Made by a program: the position numbers and the translations under genes. The notes beneath the pieces were generated by a model. It was not told the origin of the DNA, searched no databases, and saw only the letters and a program-made list of their open reading frames with translations. DNA of 64,000 nucleotides from Glutamicibacter arilaitensis Re117. Lineage in GTDB: Bacteria > Actinomycetota > Actinomycetes > Actinomycetales > Micrococcaceae. The DNA is taken from positions 3,472,001-3,536,000 of the forward strand of contig NC_014550.1 of the NCBI RefSeq assembly GCF_000197735.1. Direction: 5' to 3'. This document shows, piece after piece, positions 27,066 through 35,749 of this stretch; the first letter of the stretch is position 1; each line of letters begins with the position of its first letter.

Positions 27066-27107
27066 GGAGCCTGCCCCAACCGTGCATCCAGCACAGGGGC
27101 AGGTTCC
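27066..27107. terminator. Bidirectional hairpin between convergent genes
   Basis: GGAGCCTGCCCC (27066-27077) pairs with GGGGCAGGTTCC (27096-27107) with one G-T pair. It lies between the SDR gene and the convergent membrane-protein gene. Confidence 0.55.
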
Positions 27108-27149
27108 GGACCGCTGGAGGCGCATTGGAATAAAGCGCTCATCCGAGGA

Positions 27150-28238
27150 TTACTGAACGTCATCCTTGCTGATGATGAATTCCATATTCCGCCGCTCGTA
27201 TTCGCGCTGGCTGAAGGTGGCACGCTGGACTTCCTTCACTTCATCGAAGCTGGATCCGATGGCGCCGCCCATGGTGCCCAACGATGACGCCAGCCACGCA
27301 AGGTTAATGTATTCGGCCAGCGTGACGTCGTGGCGCAGCTGGTAGGCAAGGTATTCCTGGTCAATGACAATCAGTGATCCTGCCAGCAGCGCCAGGAACA
27401 TCAGCAGGTACATGGCGGTGGCTGCGAACCCGACGGTGAGCACTGTGGCCACGTTGTAAACCACGATCCGCTCGCGGCGGCGGTGGCCCTTGGGCTTTTC
27501 CCACAGCCGGTTATGCAGCAGCAGCCACAAGGTGAGGATCAGGATGCTGGCTACCGTGATCATCACCAGCCTGCGGTTGGGCAGGTAGTCGGCCATGGAC
27601 CAGATGCTGGTGTAGAACACGCCGAAGGCGCCGGTGGCCACTGCGCCGGCCATCGCCGAAGAGAGCCTGGGGACCAGTTTCCATGGTCTGTTGCTGCGCA
27701 CCATCCCGGCGATCAGCAGCAGCCGCCCGCGCAGGCCCTCGATGCTGTTGATCCGGTTGTGCTCGTTTTCCAAGTCCTGCCTGCTGGCGTGCACGCTCAT
27801 GGCCCGTCCCAGCGGAGTGGGCGGCAAAGCAGGCCGGCGTCCGGTGGCCAGTTCCCTGACCAATTCGGCCAGTTCCTTGGCGACCGTGCGCGGACGGGCC
27901 AGTCCCAGGCTGGGCATGGAAAGCACCGCTGACCCCTCTGCAGGGGAAATGACGGTGCGCACGGGACGGCGCTGAACGTAGTGCGGCGCATCGGTGAGGT
28001 AGATGATGAAATCCCATCCGTGCTTCTGGCGCAGCTTGGGCACATGGTCGTTTAGCACCACGCGTCCTGATTCGCCCAACGGCAAAGAGAAGGGAGCAAC
28101 TTCCACATTCCATTCGGAACCGTGTCCGTGCAGCTTCTCCAGCACCGATTCCAGACGTTGGCTCACCTTATTGGCCATGGCATGCGCAATGCCAGGATCG
28201 GCAATCACGCCTACCGTGCGCGCTTGGGTTTCTTCCAT
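27150..28238 (-). CDS. Membrane protein of unknown function
   Basis: 362 residues from ATG at 28238. The N-terminal 190 residues are soluble and alpha/beta-like (V-G-V-I-A-D-P-G-I-A-H, later D-F-I-I-Y-L-T-D-A-P-H-Y), suggesting a small-molecule-binding domain. Four helices follow (about 205-330), then a charged tail. No family recognised. It sits alone among stress-type genes, divergent from the small acidic gene at 28491. Confidence 0.6.
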   Translation of the reverse strand: MEETQARTVGVIADPGIAHAMANKVSQRLESVLEKLHGHGSEWNVEVAPFSLPLGESGRVVLNDHVPKLRQKHGWDFIIYLTDAPHYVQRRPVRTVISPAEGSAVLSMPSLGLARPRTVAKELAELVRELATGRRPALPPTPLGRAMSVHASRQDLENEHNRINSIEGLRGRLLLIAGMVRSNRPWKLVPRLSSAMAGAVATGAFGVFYTSIWSMADYLPNRRLVMITVASILILTLWLLLHNRLWEKPKGHRRRERIVVYNVATVLTVGFAATAMYLLMFLALLAGSLIVIDQEYLAYQLRHDVTLAEYINLAWLASSLGTMGGAIGSSFDEVKEVQRATFSQREYERRNMEFIISKDDVQ

Positions 28239-28490
28239 GTTCAAGGATGCCTCGCTGCTAGTTGGTTCCGGCCGGGGCCACATTGCCACCCACCCTAGGC
28301 ACCTTGGCCCAAGACCGCAGGGCCATCCAGCCTCTTCGCAGGATCCACCAGCTCGCATCCAGTCTGGATCCGCGGAATTCCGGGGTTTCCAGATTCACAG
28401 GCAATGCCCACCCCGGCGGTCTTGTTGTCGCTTGCCGGTTATGGAATGGTCTGGGGCATCCAACCGAACAACCCAGGAGCTGAGCCATCG

Positions 28491-28685
28491 ATGGATTCCA
28501 CCGACCGCAAAGAAGAACAGCACCCCAGCGGTTCGGGCCAGCCCGGCGCGCAGCCGGAGCAGGACCTTAATGGAGAACAGAACCAAGAAGAGAACACTGT
28601 CGGGGAGCATCCGGATGCTTTCGAGCAGCCGGCCGAAGAGCAGGATCCGAGCAACGTGGACACCGACCAGTTCAGCACCGACTGA
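28491..28685 (+). CDS. 64-residue acidic protein
   Basis: ATG at 28491 follows AGGAG. The product is composed almost wholly of polar and acidic residues (rich in E, Q, D, S and N) and is probably disordered. No family recognised. It is 42 bp before the alcohol dehydrogenase gene on the same strand and may share its transcript. Confidence 0.5.
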   Translation: MDSTDRKEEQHPSGSGQPGAQPEQDLNGEQNQEENTVGEHPDAFEQPAEEQDPSNVDTDQFSTD

Positions 28686-28727
28686 TCTGCAGTCACCTTA
28701 CCGGACGAGGAACGAAGGAGAAGCATT

Positions 28728-29900
28728 TTGAAGGCACTGACATGGCAAGGCAAGCGCAAGATCGGCTACAGCGATGTACCGGATCCGGTGATCCAGGACC
28801 CGGGAGACATCATCATCAAGGTCACTTCCACCGCCATCTGCGGCTCGGATCTGCATCTCTACGAGCTGCTGGGCCCGTATATGCATGCCGGTGACGTGCT
28901 CGGGCACGAAACCATGGGCATCGTGCAGGAGATCGGTTCCGGGATCACCAACTTGGCGGTGGGCGACCGCGTGGTGATTCCGTTCAACATCTCCTGCGGA
29001 CACTGCTGGATGTGCGAGCACGGGTTGCAGTCCCAGTGTGAAACCACCCAGGTGCGCAAGCATGGCAAGGGTGCGCAGTTCTTCGGCTATTCCGAGCTCT
29101 ACGGGCAGGTCCCCGGCGGCCAGGCCGAGTACCTGCGCGTGCCGCATGCCGACTACGGGGCGGTGAAGGTCGGCCAGGAGCTGCCGGACCACCGCTACCT
29201 GTTCCTCTCGGACATCCTGCCAACTGCATGGCAAGGCGTGGAATACGCCAATGTCCCGGAGAACGGCACTCTGGCGGTGTACGGGCTGGGACCGGTCGGC
29301 CAGTTGGCAGCGCGCATCGGACGCTACCTGGGCTACGAAGTGCTGGGCATCGATCCGGTGGCTGAACGCCGGGCCATGGCCGAACGCCACGGCATCAAGA
29401 CCTTGAACTTCACCAAGGACACCGTGGGCGAATTGCGCGGGCGCACCGGCCGGGGACCTGACTCCGTACTGGATGCGGTGGGCATGGAAGCCCACGGCTC
29501 CCCGGTCTCCTCCATGTTCCAGCAGGCCACCGGCCTGCTGCCGGACAAGGCCGCGCAGCTTGCCATGGAAAATGTTTCCGCGGACCGCACCAGCGTGCTG
29601 GATTCGGCCATCGACGCGGTGCGCCGAGGCGGGACCCTGTCGATCAGCGGGGTCTATGCAGGCGCCGCCACCCCGATGCCGATGCTCAAGCTCTTCGACA
29701 AGCAGATCCAGATCCGCCAGGGCCAGTGCAACGTCCGTTCTTGGACCGAGCACCTGCTGCCGCTGGCCGAGGATCCCGGCGACCCGCTGGGCTTGGATGA
29801 CCTGGTCACCCACGAGCAACCGCTTTCGGCCGGTCCGCAGATGTACGAGACTTTCCAGAAGAAGCAGGATGCCTGCATCAAGGTGGTACTCAAGCCTTGA
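28728..29900 (+). CDS. Zinc-dependent alcohol dehydrogenase (formaldehyde dehydrogenase-like)
   Basis: 390 residues from TTG at 28728, seven bases after GAAGGAG. MDR-family zinc enzyme: catalytic zinc region I-C-G-S-D-L-H and G-H-E-T-M-G, structural zinc lobe C-G-H-C-W-M-C-E-H-G with a later cysteine, and Rossmann motif G-L-G-P-V-G-Q-L-A. The long insertion before the C-terminus matches the glutathione-independent FDH-like group. Substrate not known. Convergent with the ku remnant. Confidence 0.82.
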   Translation: MKALTWQGKRKIGYSDVPDPVIQDPGDIIIKVTSTAICGSDLHLYELLGPYMHAGDVLGHETMGIVQEIGSGITNLAVGDRVVIPFNISCGHCWMCEHGLQSQCETTQVRKHGKGAQFFGYSELYGQVPGGQAEYLRVPHADYGAVKVGQELPDHRYLFLSDILPTAWQGVEYANVPENGTLAVYGLGPVGQLAARIGRYLGYEVLGIDPVAERRAMAERHGIKTLNFTKDTVGELRGRTGRGPDSVLDAVGMEAHGSPVSSMFQQATGLLPDKAAQLAMENVSADRTSVLDSAIDAVRRGGTLSISGVYAGAATPMPMLKLFDKQIQIRQGQCNVRSWTEHLLPLAEDPGDPLGLDDLVTHEQPLSAGPQMYETFQKKQDACIKVVLKP

Positions 29901-29904
29901 GCCG

Positions 29905-30483
29905 CTAGGCGCTCTTCGTCCCGGAACCGGAGGCCTTCTTCTTGCTCGGCGAGGAGGAGGCCTCCTTCGCGGTTTTCTTCTTGGCCGCCTGCTTCTTCTT
30001 CGCGGCCGGCTTCTTTGCCCCGGTCTCCTTCTTGGCCACAGGTTTCTTTTCCGCAGGCTTTGCGCTCTCCCCGGACTGGCCGGCCCGGCTGGAGGACTTT
30101 GCCTTGCGCCCGCCGATGCTGCGCTTGAGCGCTTCCATCAGGTCAATGACATCCCCGGACCCCTCCTCGGATTCACCAGCTCCGAAAGTGGCCTCGGTAT
30201 CCAGATCCTCGCCCTGCTCGATCTTCGCCTCGATCAGGGCCTGCAGCTGCACCTGGTAGTCATCCTCGAAGTCCTGCGGAGTGAAGTCCCCGCTGTACTG
30301 CTGGACCAGGGTTGCGGACATCTTCAGTTCCTGGGCGCTGATCTTCGGGGCTTTCTCCGGGGCCACCTGCTGTGCATCGCGCAGCTCATCGGCCCACATC
30401 ACCGCCTGCAGCACGATCACCGTGGAGCGCACGCGCAGCACGCCCAAGCGCGTCTTCTGGCGCAGCGCGAAACGCAGCTCCGC
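29905..30483 (-). pseudogene. ku: 3' half of a Ku (NHEJ) gene
   Basis: The minus-strand frame is open from 30483 to the stop at 29905 and encodes about 192 residues. F-A-L-R-Q-K-T-R-L-G-V-L-R-V-R and V-I-V-L-Q-A-V-M-W-A-D-E-L-R match the second half of bacterial Ku, followed by the usual lysine-rich tail (K-K-T-A-K, K-K-P-A-A-K-K). The N-terminal half and promoter are missing: at about 30484 the sequence changes to the opposite-strand ligD gene. A short product from an internal start is conceivable but would lack the DNA-encircling half. Confidence 0.8.
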
Positions 30484-30925
30484 CTACGAATTGGGAGGGC
30501 GCAGCGGCAGCTGGATCAAGATCAAGCACCAGCGGCACCAGGAAGTGGTGGTGATCGGCTGGCGGGCAGGCCAGGGATCGCGCACCCGCACCCTGGCCTC
30601 GTTGCTGCTGGCCGTACCGGGCGAGGACGGCTTGGAATACGCCGGCCGGGTGGGCACAGGATTCAGCGATGCGCAGCTGGCAAGCATCCGCGAGCGGCTG
30701 GGGAAGATCGAACGCCAAACTCCACCGGCCAAGAACGTGCCTGCGGCGCATCAGCGCGATGCCCACTGGGTCGACCCCGAGTACGTGGCCCAGGTGCGCT
30801 ACAGCGAGCTGACCGGCGAGCGCCTGCTGCGCCATCCGGTCTGGCGTGGCTGGCGCGATGACAAGCAACCGGATCAAGTCCGCTGGGAAGCGGAGGATCT
30901 GGCCGAAGGACCCGATTCAAAGTAA
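30484..30925 (+). pseudogene. ligD: 3' end of an NHEJ DNA ligase (LigD) gene
   Basis: The plus frame encodes about 146 residues of the OB-fold end of an ATP-dependent DNA ligase: Y-E-L-G-G-R-S-G-S-W-I-K-I-K, Q-E-V-V-V-I-G-W, Y-A-G-R-V-G-T-G-F, and final R-H-P-V-W-R-G-W-R-D-D-K. The nucleotidyltransferase core with the active lysine, and any polymerase or nuclease domains, are absent. Upstream bases belong to the antisense of ku. The two genes are normally divergent, so a single deletion removed both 5' parts. Confidence 0.8.
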
Positions 30926-30944
30926 CTACTGCAAGGAGCACAAC

Positions 30945-31202
30945 ATGAAATTGCTGGTAAAGATCTTCGGAACCCTCGTCTCCCTGGGCGCAGGCTGGCT
31001 CGGAGCCAAGCTCGTCTCCGGGATATGGCACAAGGCCACAGGAGAAGAACCGCCCTCGCTGGCCAATCCGGACAAGCAGCAGCAGGCCGCTGCGGGCAAG
31101 GTCCTGGTCTTCGCGGTGATCTCCGGTGCCAGCGCCTCGGTCATCCAGGCGATGGCCAAGCGCTGGACGCAGAAGCTGGAGGCAAAGGCCGGAGCCCGCT
31201 AG
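30945..31202 (+). CDS. DUF4235 family small membrane protein
   Basis: 85 residues with AAGGAG before ATG at 30945. The glycine-rich N-terminal helix (L-V-S-L-G-A-G-W-L-G-A-K-L-V-S-G-I-W) and later G-A-S-A-S-V-I-Q-A-M-A helix define DUF4235, a small actinobacterial membrane protein. Function unknown. It lies 19 bp after the ligD remnant and probably shared its transcript. Confidence 0.75.
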   Translation: MKLLVKIFGTLVSLGAGWLGAKLVSGIWHKATGEEPPSLANPDKQQQAAAGKVLVFAVISGASASVIQAMAKRWTQKLEAKAGAR

Positions 31203-31238
31203 CGGCTGCGCCTGGTCGAGGCGCTGCTTGGAACAAGT

Positions 31239-31306
31239 CCGCAGGTGCCGCTAGCTGTTGATCCGTGGCTCGGCTACGGAGGATCGCAGTCCAGCGGCAC
31301 CTGCGG
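31239..31306. repeat. Large stem-loop
   Basis: CCGCAGGTGCCGCT (31239-31252) is a perfect inverted match to AGCGGCACCTGCGG (31293-31306), with an inner stem GATCCGT/ACGGAGGATC. It lies downstream of the DUF4235 gene and may be a terminator or a mobile palindrome. Confidence 0.5.
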
Positions 31307-31398
31307 CCTGCCGTGGAACTGGTGGCCCGGGCTCTGGATAATTCCCCACCATAGGCATAAAATGAAATACGAATATCACAATACGAAAGTAGGAACAG

Positions 31399-31875
31399 AT
31401 GTCGGAAAATTCCACCGTACTTGCCGCAGGGGATCAGGCTCCGGACTTTTCGTTGCGCAACGCCGACGGGGACACCGTTTCCCTGGCAGACTACGCAGGC
31501 AAAAATGTCATCGTGTACTTCTACCCGAAGGCTGCCACCCCGGGCTGCACCATTGAGGCCTGCGATTTCCGGGACAACATCAATTCCCTGCTCGGCGCCG
31601 GATACTCGGTGCTTGGAATTTCCCCTGACGAGCCCGCAGAGATCGCGCAGTTCGCCAACGATGAATCACTGAACTTCCCGCTGCTTTCCGACCCGGACAG
31701 CAAGGTTGCCAAGGCATACGGTTCCTACGGCGAGAAGTCCAAGAATGGCAACACTTTCGTGGGCACCTTGCGATCCACCGCGGTGGTGGCTCCCGATGGC
31801 ACCATCAGCCAGATTGAATACGGCGTGGAAGCGCGGGGCCACGTGAGCCGCCTGCGTGAATCTTTGGGCGTCTAA
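31399..31875 (+). CDS. bcp: Peroxiredoxin, Bcp type
   Basis: 158 residues, normal length. It reduces hydroperoxides with thiol donors. The peroxidatic cysteine is in K-A-A-T-P-G-C-T-I-E-A-C-D-F-R-D, with the nearby second cysteine typical of Bcp. An R-S-T-A-V-V loop follows. ATG at 31399 is preceded by GTAGGAACAG. Monocistronic, ending in a strong convergent terminator. Cytosolic. Confidence 0.88.
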   Translation: MSENSTVLAAGDQAPDFSLRNADGDTVSLADYAGKNVIVYFYPKAATPGCTIEACDFRDNINSLLGAGYSVLGISPDEPAEIAQFANDESLNFPLLSDPDSKVAKAYGSYGEKSKNGNTFVGTLRSTAVVAPDGTISQIEYGVEARGHVSRLRESLGV

Positions 31876-31903
31876 GCGCTACCAGGCTTCCAGCCACAAC
31901 GAA

Positions 31904-31950
31904 AACTGCTCCTTGGCAATCGAAAATGTTCCGATTGCCAAGGAGCAGTT
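31904..31950. terminator. Bidirectional terminator
   Basis: AACTGCTCCTTGGCAATCG (31904-31922) is a perfect inverted match to CGATTGCCAAGGAGCAGTT (31932-31950). It lies between the convergent bcp and aldehyde dehydrogenase genes. Confidence 0.8.
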
Positions 31951-31972
31951 GCCTTTGTGCGCTAGGGATACC

Positions 31973-33349
31973 CTAGCGGCCGGCGATCTTCACCAGCTTG
32001 TGGTTGATGAACTCATCCATGCCGTACTTGCCCAATTCGCGGCCGATGCCCGAGCGCTTCACCCCGCCGAATGGCAGCTCCGGGAAGGAAGCTGAAGGCT
32101 CGTTGATGGCCACCATGCCGCTTTGCAGCTGAAGCGAGATCCGCTCTGCGCGCTCAAGATCCTTGGTGTGGATCGAAGCGCCCAAACCGTAATCGGTGTT
32201 ATTGGCCAAGGCCACCGCTTCTTCCTCGGAATCCACCTTGTAGAGCACCGCAACCGGACCGAAGAGCTCCTCGGAGAACGCACGCATCTGCTCAGTTACT
32301 CCGGCCAGGATGGTCGGCTCGTAGAACGCACCGTCGCCTTCTACCGGCTTGCCGCCGGCCAGCACCGTGGCACCCTTGTCGATGGCGTCTTGAACCTGGG
32401 CGGCCAAGCCATCGCGAGCGGCGGCTGAAGACAGCGGGCCCAGGAAAGTCTCGGCCTGGGTCGGATCTCCCACCTTGATTCCGGAGACCTGCTCCACCAG
32501 AGCCCGGGAGAAGTCCTCGTAGACCGAGGAATCGATGATGAAGCGCTTGGCCGCATTGCACGCCTGGCCGGTGTTGCCGAAGCGGGCGCGCATGCCCAGC
32601 TTTGCGGTACGCGCGATATCCGCATCGTCCATGACCAGGAATGGATCCGAGCCACCCAGTTCCAGCACGACCTTCTTCAGGTTGCGTCCGGCAATCTCCG
32701 CCACTGCGGAACCGGCACGCTCGGAACCGGTCAGCGAAACCCCTTGGACACGGCGGTCGGCGATGATGTCTGCAACCTGCTCGTTGGTGGCAAAGATGTT
32801 CACGTAGGCGCCCGCCGGGGCCGCCGCCTCCTTGAAGATCTCCTCCATGGCCAAGGCGGATTCCGGGCACTGCGGCGCATGCTTGAGCAGGATGGTGTTG
32901 CCGTTCATCAAGTTGGGTGCGACGAAGCGGGCCACCTGGTAGTACGGGAAGTTCCACGGCATGATGCCAAGCAACGCACCCACCGCTTCCTTGCGCACCA
33001 GCGCCTTGCCGCCCGAGGCGATTTCCAGCTCCTCGTCGGCCAGGAACTTCGGTCCGTTCTTCGCGTAGTAGCGGTAGATGGCAGCTACGATGCCGATCTC
33101 CCCCATCGCTTGCTTGATGGGCTTGCCCATTTCGCGGGTGATGATCGCTGCCAGTTGCTCAGCGCGCGCCTCGTAGATATCTGCCACGCGCTCCAGCAGG
33201 GCGACGCGTTCATCCAGCGCGGAAAGCGACCACTGGGTGTAGGCGCTATCCGCCTTGGCGATGGCATCTTGGATCTGTTCATCGGTGGCAGTCGGGTAGG
33301 TTGCTTCGACTCCGCCGGTGGCTGGGTTGGTTACCGCATACATGCTCAT
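31973..33349 (-). CDS. gabD: NAD(P)-dependent succinate-semialdehyde dehydrogenase-like enzyme
   Basis: 458 residues, aldehyde dehydrogenase superfamily. Catalytic cysteine in F-G-N-T-G-Q-A-C-N-A-A-K-R-F, general-base glutamate in V-L-E-L-G-G-S-D-P, cofactor loop M-P-W-N-F-P-Y-Y-Q, and the C-terminal P-F-G-G-V-K-R-S-G-I-G-R-E-L. It resembles succinate-semialdehyde dehydrogenases of the short actinobacterial type. The exact aldehyde is inferred; no transaminase neighbour supports a GABA pathway. Confidence 0.82.
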   Translation of the reverse strand: MSMYAVTNPATGGVEATYPTATDEQIQDAIAKADSAYTQWSLSALDERVALLERVADIYEARAEQLAAIITREMGKPIKQAMGEIGIVAAIYRYYAKNGPKFLADEELEIASGGKALVRKEAVGALLGIMPWNFPYYQVARFVAPNLMNGNTILLKHAPQCPESALAMEEIFKEAAAPAGAYVNIFATNEQVADIIADRRVQGVSLTGSERAGSAVAEIAGRNLKKVVLELGGSDPFLVMDDADIARTAKLGMRARFGNTGQACNAAKRFIIDSSVYEDFSRALVEQVSGIKVGDPTQAETFLGPLSSAAARDGLAAQVQDAIDKGATVLAGGKPVEGDGAFYEPTILAGVTEQMRAFSEELFGPVAVLYKVDSEEEAVALANNTDYGLGASIHTKDLERAERISLQLQSGMVAINEPSASFPELPFGGVKRSGIGRELGKYGMDEFINHKLVKIAGR

Positions 33350-33526
33350 GCTGCTCCTTGGAAATCCCGTCGATTAGTGTCCACAGCCCAGTCTGCCAGC
33401 AATGCCCCGGCGTTTGGCAAGCAGATGCCGCTGGAAGTCCAACGCTCCATGCCACCGTGGCGCAAGCTGCCGCAGTCGAGCCCTGGTCTGGCAGTATCCA
33501 GGTCCAGCGGCAGTTGGCCAACCAGC

Positions 33527-33915
33527 TCATCTCAGGTTCTTTTTCCCGCAAAGTGGCGCGATAAATTGCACGAGCTGCTGGTGTTTCAGCGGATTGTTGA
33601 TGCGCGTCTGCAATATGGGCACTTCACCCGCCCCGATGGACAGGCTCCCCCGTTGCTCCCCGGGCCAAGCCAGCGACTTCGTTCCGCCATTCATCGGCGC
33701 ACTGCAACCCGTCTGGATCGCATTGCCGCGGCCCATGCATGCGCGGTGAGCTGCAATTCCTGAACGCTGCGCCTGGGAGTTGGCCGAACCCGCCCCGCAG
33801 CGGCCAAGGTTTCCATCACCTGCTTGACCACCTCAAACGCACTTAGTTGCCCGAGTTCTCCGGAACGCGACCCCGGCTGAAGGCACAAGTCGATTTCATT
33901 AGCTAAGCTAACCAT
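33527..33915 (-). pseudogene. Possible decayed MarR-type regulator
   Basis: In the nearly 600-base gap before the photolyase gene, two overlapping minus-strand frames look like pieces of one winged-helix protein. From ATG at 33915: A-N-E-I-D-L-C-L-Q and E-L-G-Q-L-S-A-F-E-V-V-K-Q-V-M-E. After a frame change near 33700: L-S-I-G-A-G-E-V and L-K-H-Q-Q-L-V-Q-F-I-A-P-L. Resemblance to MarR proteins is weak, but a MarR-style palindrome sits right at the start. The rest of 33350-33945 shows nothing else. Confidence 0.25.
33899..33911. promoter_or_regulatory. MarR-like operator palindrome
   Basis: TTAGCTAAGCTAA is a perfect 13-bp palindrome 35 bp before the photolyase start and just upstream of the decayed regulator frame. 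TTAGC-type palindromes are usual for MarR regulators. Confidence 0.45.
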
Positions 33916-33945
33916 CTAAGCCGCTGATCGGAGGAAAGAGTTCAA

Positions 33946-35340
33946 ATGAACCAATCACCGCTGCCGTTGCAGCTCATGTGGTTCCGGGATGACCTGCGCA
34001 CCGCAGACAATCCGGCCTTGTCTTCTGCGCTGGCCGCAGGGCCAGTAATCGCAGTGTTCATCCTTGACCAGCAGTCCCCTGGCATCCGTCCATTAGGCGG
34101 TGCGGCAAAGTGGTGGCTGCATCACGGGCTGAAGAGCCTGCGGGCCGCATTGGAGGACCTGGGCATACCGCTGGTGCTGCGCAAGGGTCCTGCGGACAGC
34201 ATCATGACGGAACTGGCCCGGCAAACCAATGCGCAGGCCGTTCACTGGAACCGGCGCTATGGCCAACCGGAGCGCGCGGTGGATACCCGGGCCAAGACGG
34301 CACTGCGCGGCCTCGGGCGGGAAGCCCGCAGCTACCCCGGCACGCTATTGCACGAACCGTGGGAGCTGCTGACCAAGAAAGGGACCGGCTACAAGGTTTT
34401 CACCCCCTTCTACAACGCCCTGGGCGACAGCGCCATCAGGCCCCCACTGCCGGCGCCATTGGGACAGGACACCTTCAGCGCAGCCGGGATCCCGAACGGC
34501 CTCGAACTGGAAGACCTCGAGCTGCTGCCAGCCACGGCGCAATGGACAGCTGGATTGGCCGCGCAGTGGGAGCCAGGCGAAGCCCCTGCCCGCCATCGGC
34601 TAGAAAATGTCCTGGAGTCAATTGCCCAGGATTACCCGGAGCATCATGACCGCCCCGATCTGGACGGCACCTCTGCCTTGTCCCCGGCCCTGCGCTGGGG
34701 GCACCTGGGTGCCCACGAGATGTGGGACGCCCTGGGCCGGCTTGCCGCCGAGAATCCCAAGGCTGGTGCAGGTGCCACTGCCATGCGGCGCCAACTGGCA
34801 TGGCGGGATTTCTGCTGGCACCTGTATTACCATCACCCGCAGCTTCCGGACAGGAATCTGCGCACGGATTTCGACCACTTCGACTGGGTTTGGCCCGAGC
34901 AGGACCAGCAGGTTGCCAGCTACGTGCAGCTATGGCAGAAAGGACGCACCGGCTTCGGGCTGGTGGATGCTGGCATGCAGCAACTATGGCAGACCGGATG
35001 GATGCACAACCGGGTTCGCATGGTTGCAGCCAGCCTGCTGGTCAAGAATCTGCAAGTGCACTGGAAGGTCGGCGAGCGCTGGTTCTGGGACACCCTGGTG
35101 GATGCGGATATCGCCAGCAATACCGCCAATTGGCAGTGGGTTGCTGGCAGTGGTGCCGATGCGGCACCCTATTTCAGGGTCTTTAATCCGGAATTGCAGG
35201 CGAAGAAATTCGACCCGCAGGGAAGCTATGTCTCTCAGTTCGCGCCGTTGGCCGCACAGCCGATCGTGGATCTGAAGCAATCACGGCTCGACGCATTGGA
35301 TGCCTATGATCAGATGAAGCTCCGACTTGGCGAAATCTGA
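33946..35340 (+). CDS. phr: Deoxyribodipyrimidine photolyase
   Basis: 464 residues. It repairs UV-induced cyclobutane pyrimidine dimers using FAD and light. The N-terminal alpha/beta antenna domain starts W-F-R-D-D-L-R-T-A-D-N-P-A-L. The helical FAD domain (about 210-460) has R-R-Q-L-A-W-R-D-F, G-F-G-L-V-D-A-G-M-Q-Q-L and W-M-H-N-R-V-R-M, then D-A-D-I-A-S-N-T-A-N-W-Q-W. All are class I photolyase signatures. ATG at 33946 follows GGAGGAAAG. Single gene. Confidence 0.9.
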   Translation: MNQSPLPLQLMWFRDDLRTADNPALSSALAAGPVIAVFILDQQSPGIRPLGGAAKWWLHHGLKSLRAALEDLGIPLVLRKGPADSIMTELARQTNAQAVHWNRRYGQPERAVDTRAKTALRGLGREARSYPGTLLHEPWELLTKKGTGYKVFTPFYNALGDSAIRPPLPAPLGQDTFSAAGIPNGLELEDLELLPATAQWTAGLAAQWEPGEAPARHRLENVLESIAQDYPEHHDRPDLDGTSALSPALRWGHLGAHEMWDALGRLAAENPKAGAGATAMRRQLAWRDFCWHLYYHHPQLPDRNLRTDFDHFDWVWPEQDQQVASYVQLWQKGRTGFGLVDAGMQQLWQTGWMHNRVRMVAASLLVKNLQVHWKVGERWFWDTLVDADIASNTANWQWVAGSGADAAPYFRVFNPELQAKKFDPQGSYVSQFAPLAAQPIVDLKQSRLDALDAYDQMKLRLGEI

Positions 35341-35477
35341 GGAACGCACCCCTGCCTTTCACGCAATTGCGCATTCCCCGGCTCCGGATCATGGCAGCTG
35401 CGGCATCTTGTGGTCGCGAGGCATCGCTGGACATTCAATGGAAAACTCATTCCGGCTTCCGGGCAACAGGAAGCTGA

Positions 35478-35525
35478 AGCCCGCCGATCCACGAAGATCT
35501 TCACCTGCTCCTCGTTGTTCTGATC
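35478..35525 (-). pseudogene. Fossil 3' end of a zinc alcohol dehydrogenase
   Basis: Read on the minus strand this stretch gives D-Q-N-N-E-E-Q-V-K-I-F-V-D-R-R-A, nearly the same as the last residues of the dehydrogenase at 36892-37953 (N-N-N-E-E-H-V-K-I-I-V-D-P-R-A). The DNA is also alike. Nothing further upstream matches, so only about 50 bases of a lost gene copy remain. The rest of 35341-35749 holds no convincing gene. Confidence 0.45.
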
Positions 35526-35708
35526 CGTAACTTCTTCAGCTCACTTCTTCAGCGCATCGGCTTCCTTGCTGGAGGGATCCAGAGCGAATACACACAACCA
35601 CGGGCTTGCGTGCACCCGAAGAGTTAAAAAGATCCGGTCAAGACCAATCCGTCTCCCGTCGTTCTCCGAAGAACTTCTACAGGGTTCCTTCCGGAACCCG
35701 CAGAACTC

Positions 35709-35730
35709 GACACGGACTAGAATCCGTGTC
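35709..35730. promoter_or_regulatory. Inverted repeat before the DUF4383 gene
   Basis: GACACGGA (35709-35716) and TCCGTGTC (35723-35730) are perfect arms around CTAGAA, ending 19 bases before the start codon. It could be an operator overlapping the promoter or a leader hairpin. Confidence 0.35.
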
Positions 35731-35749
35731 CCAGGAAGGACTGATTGCC

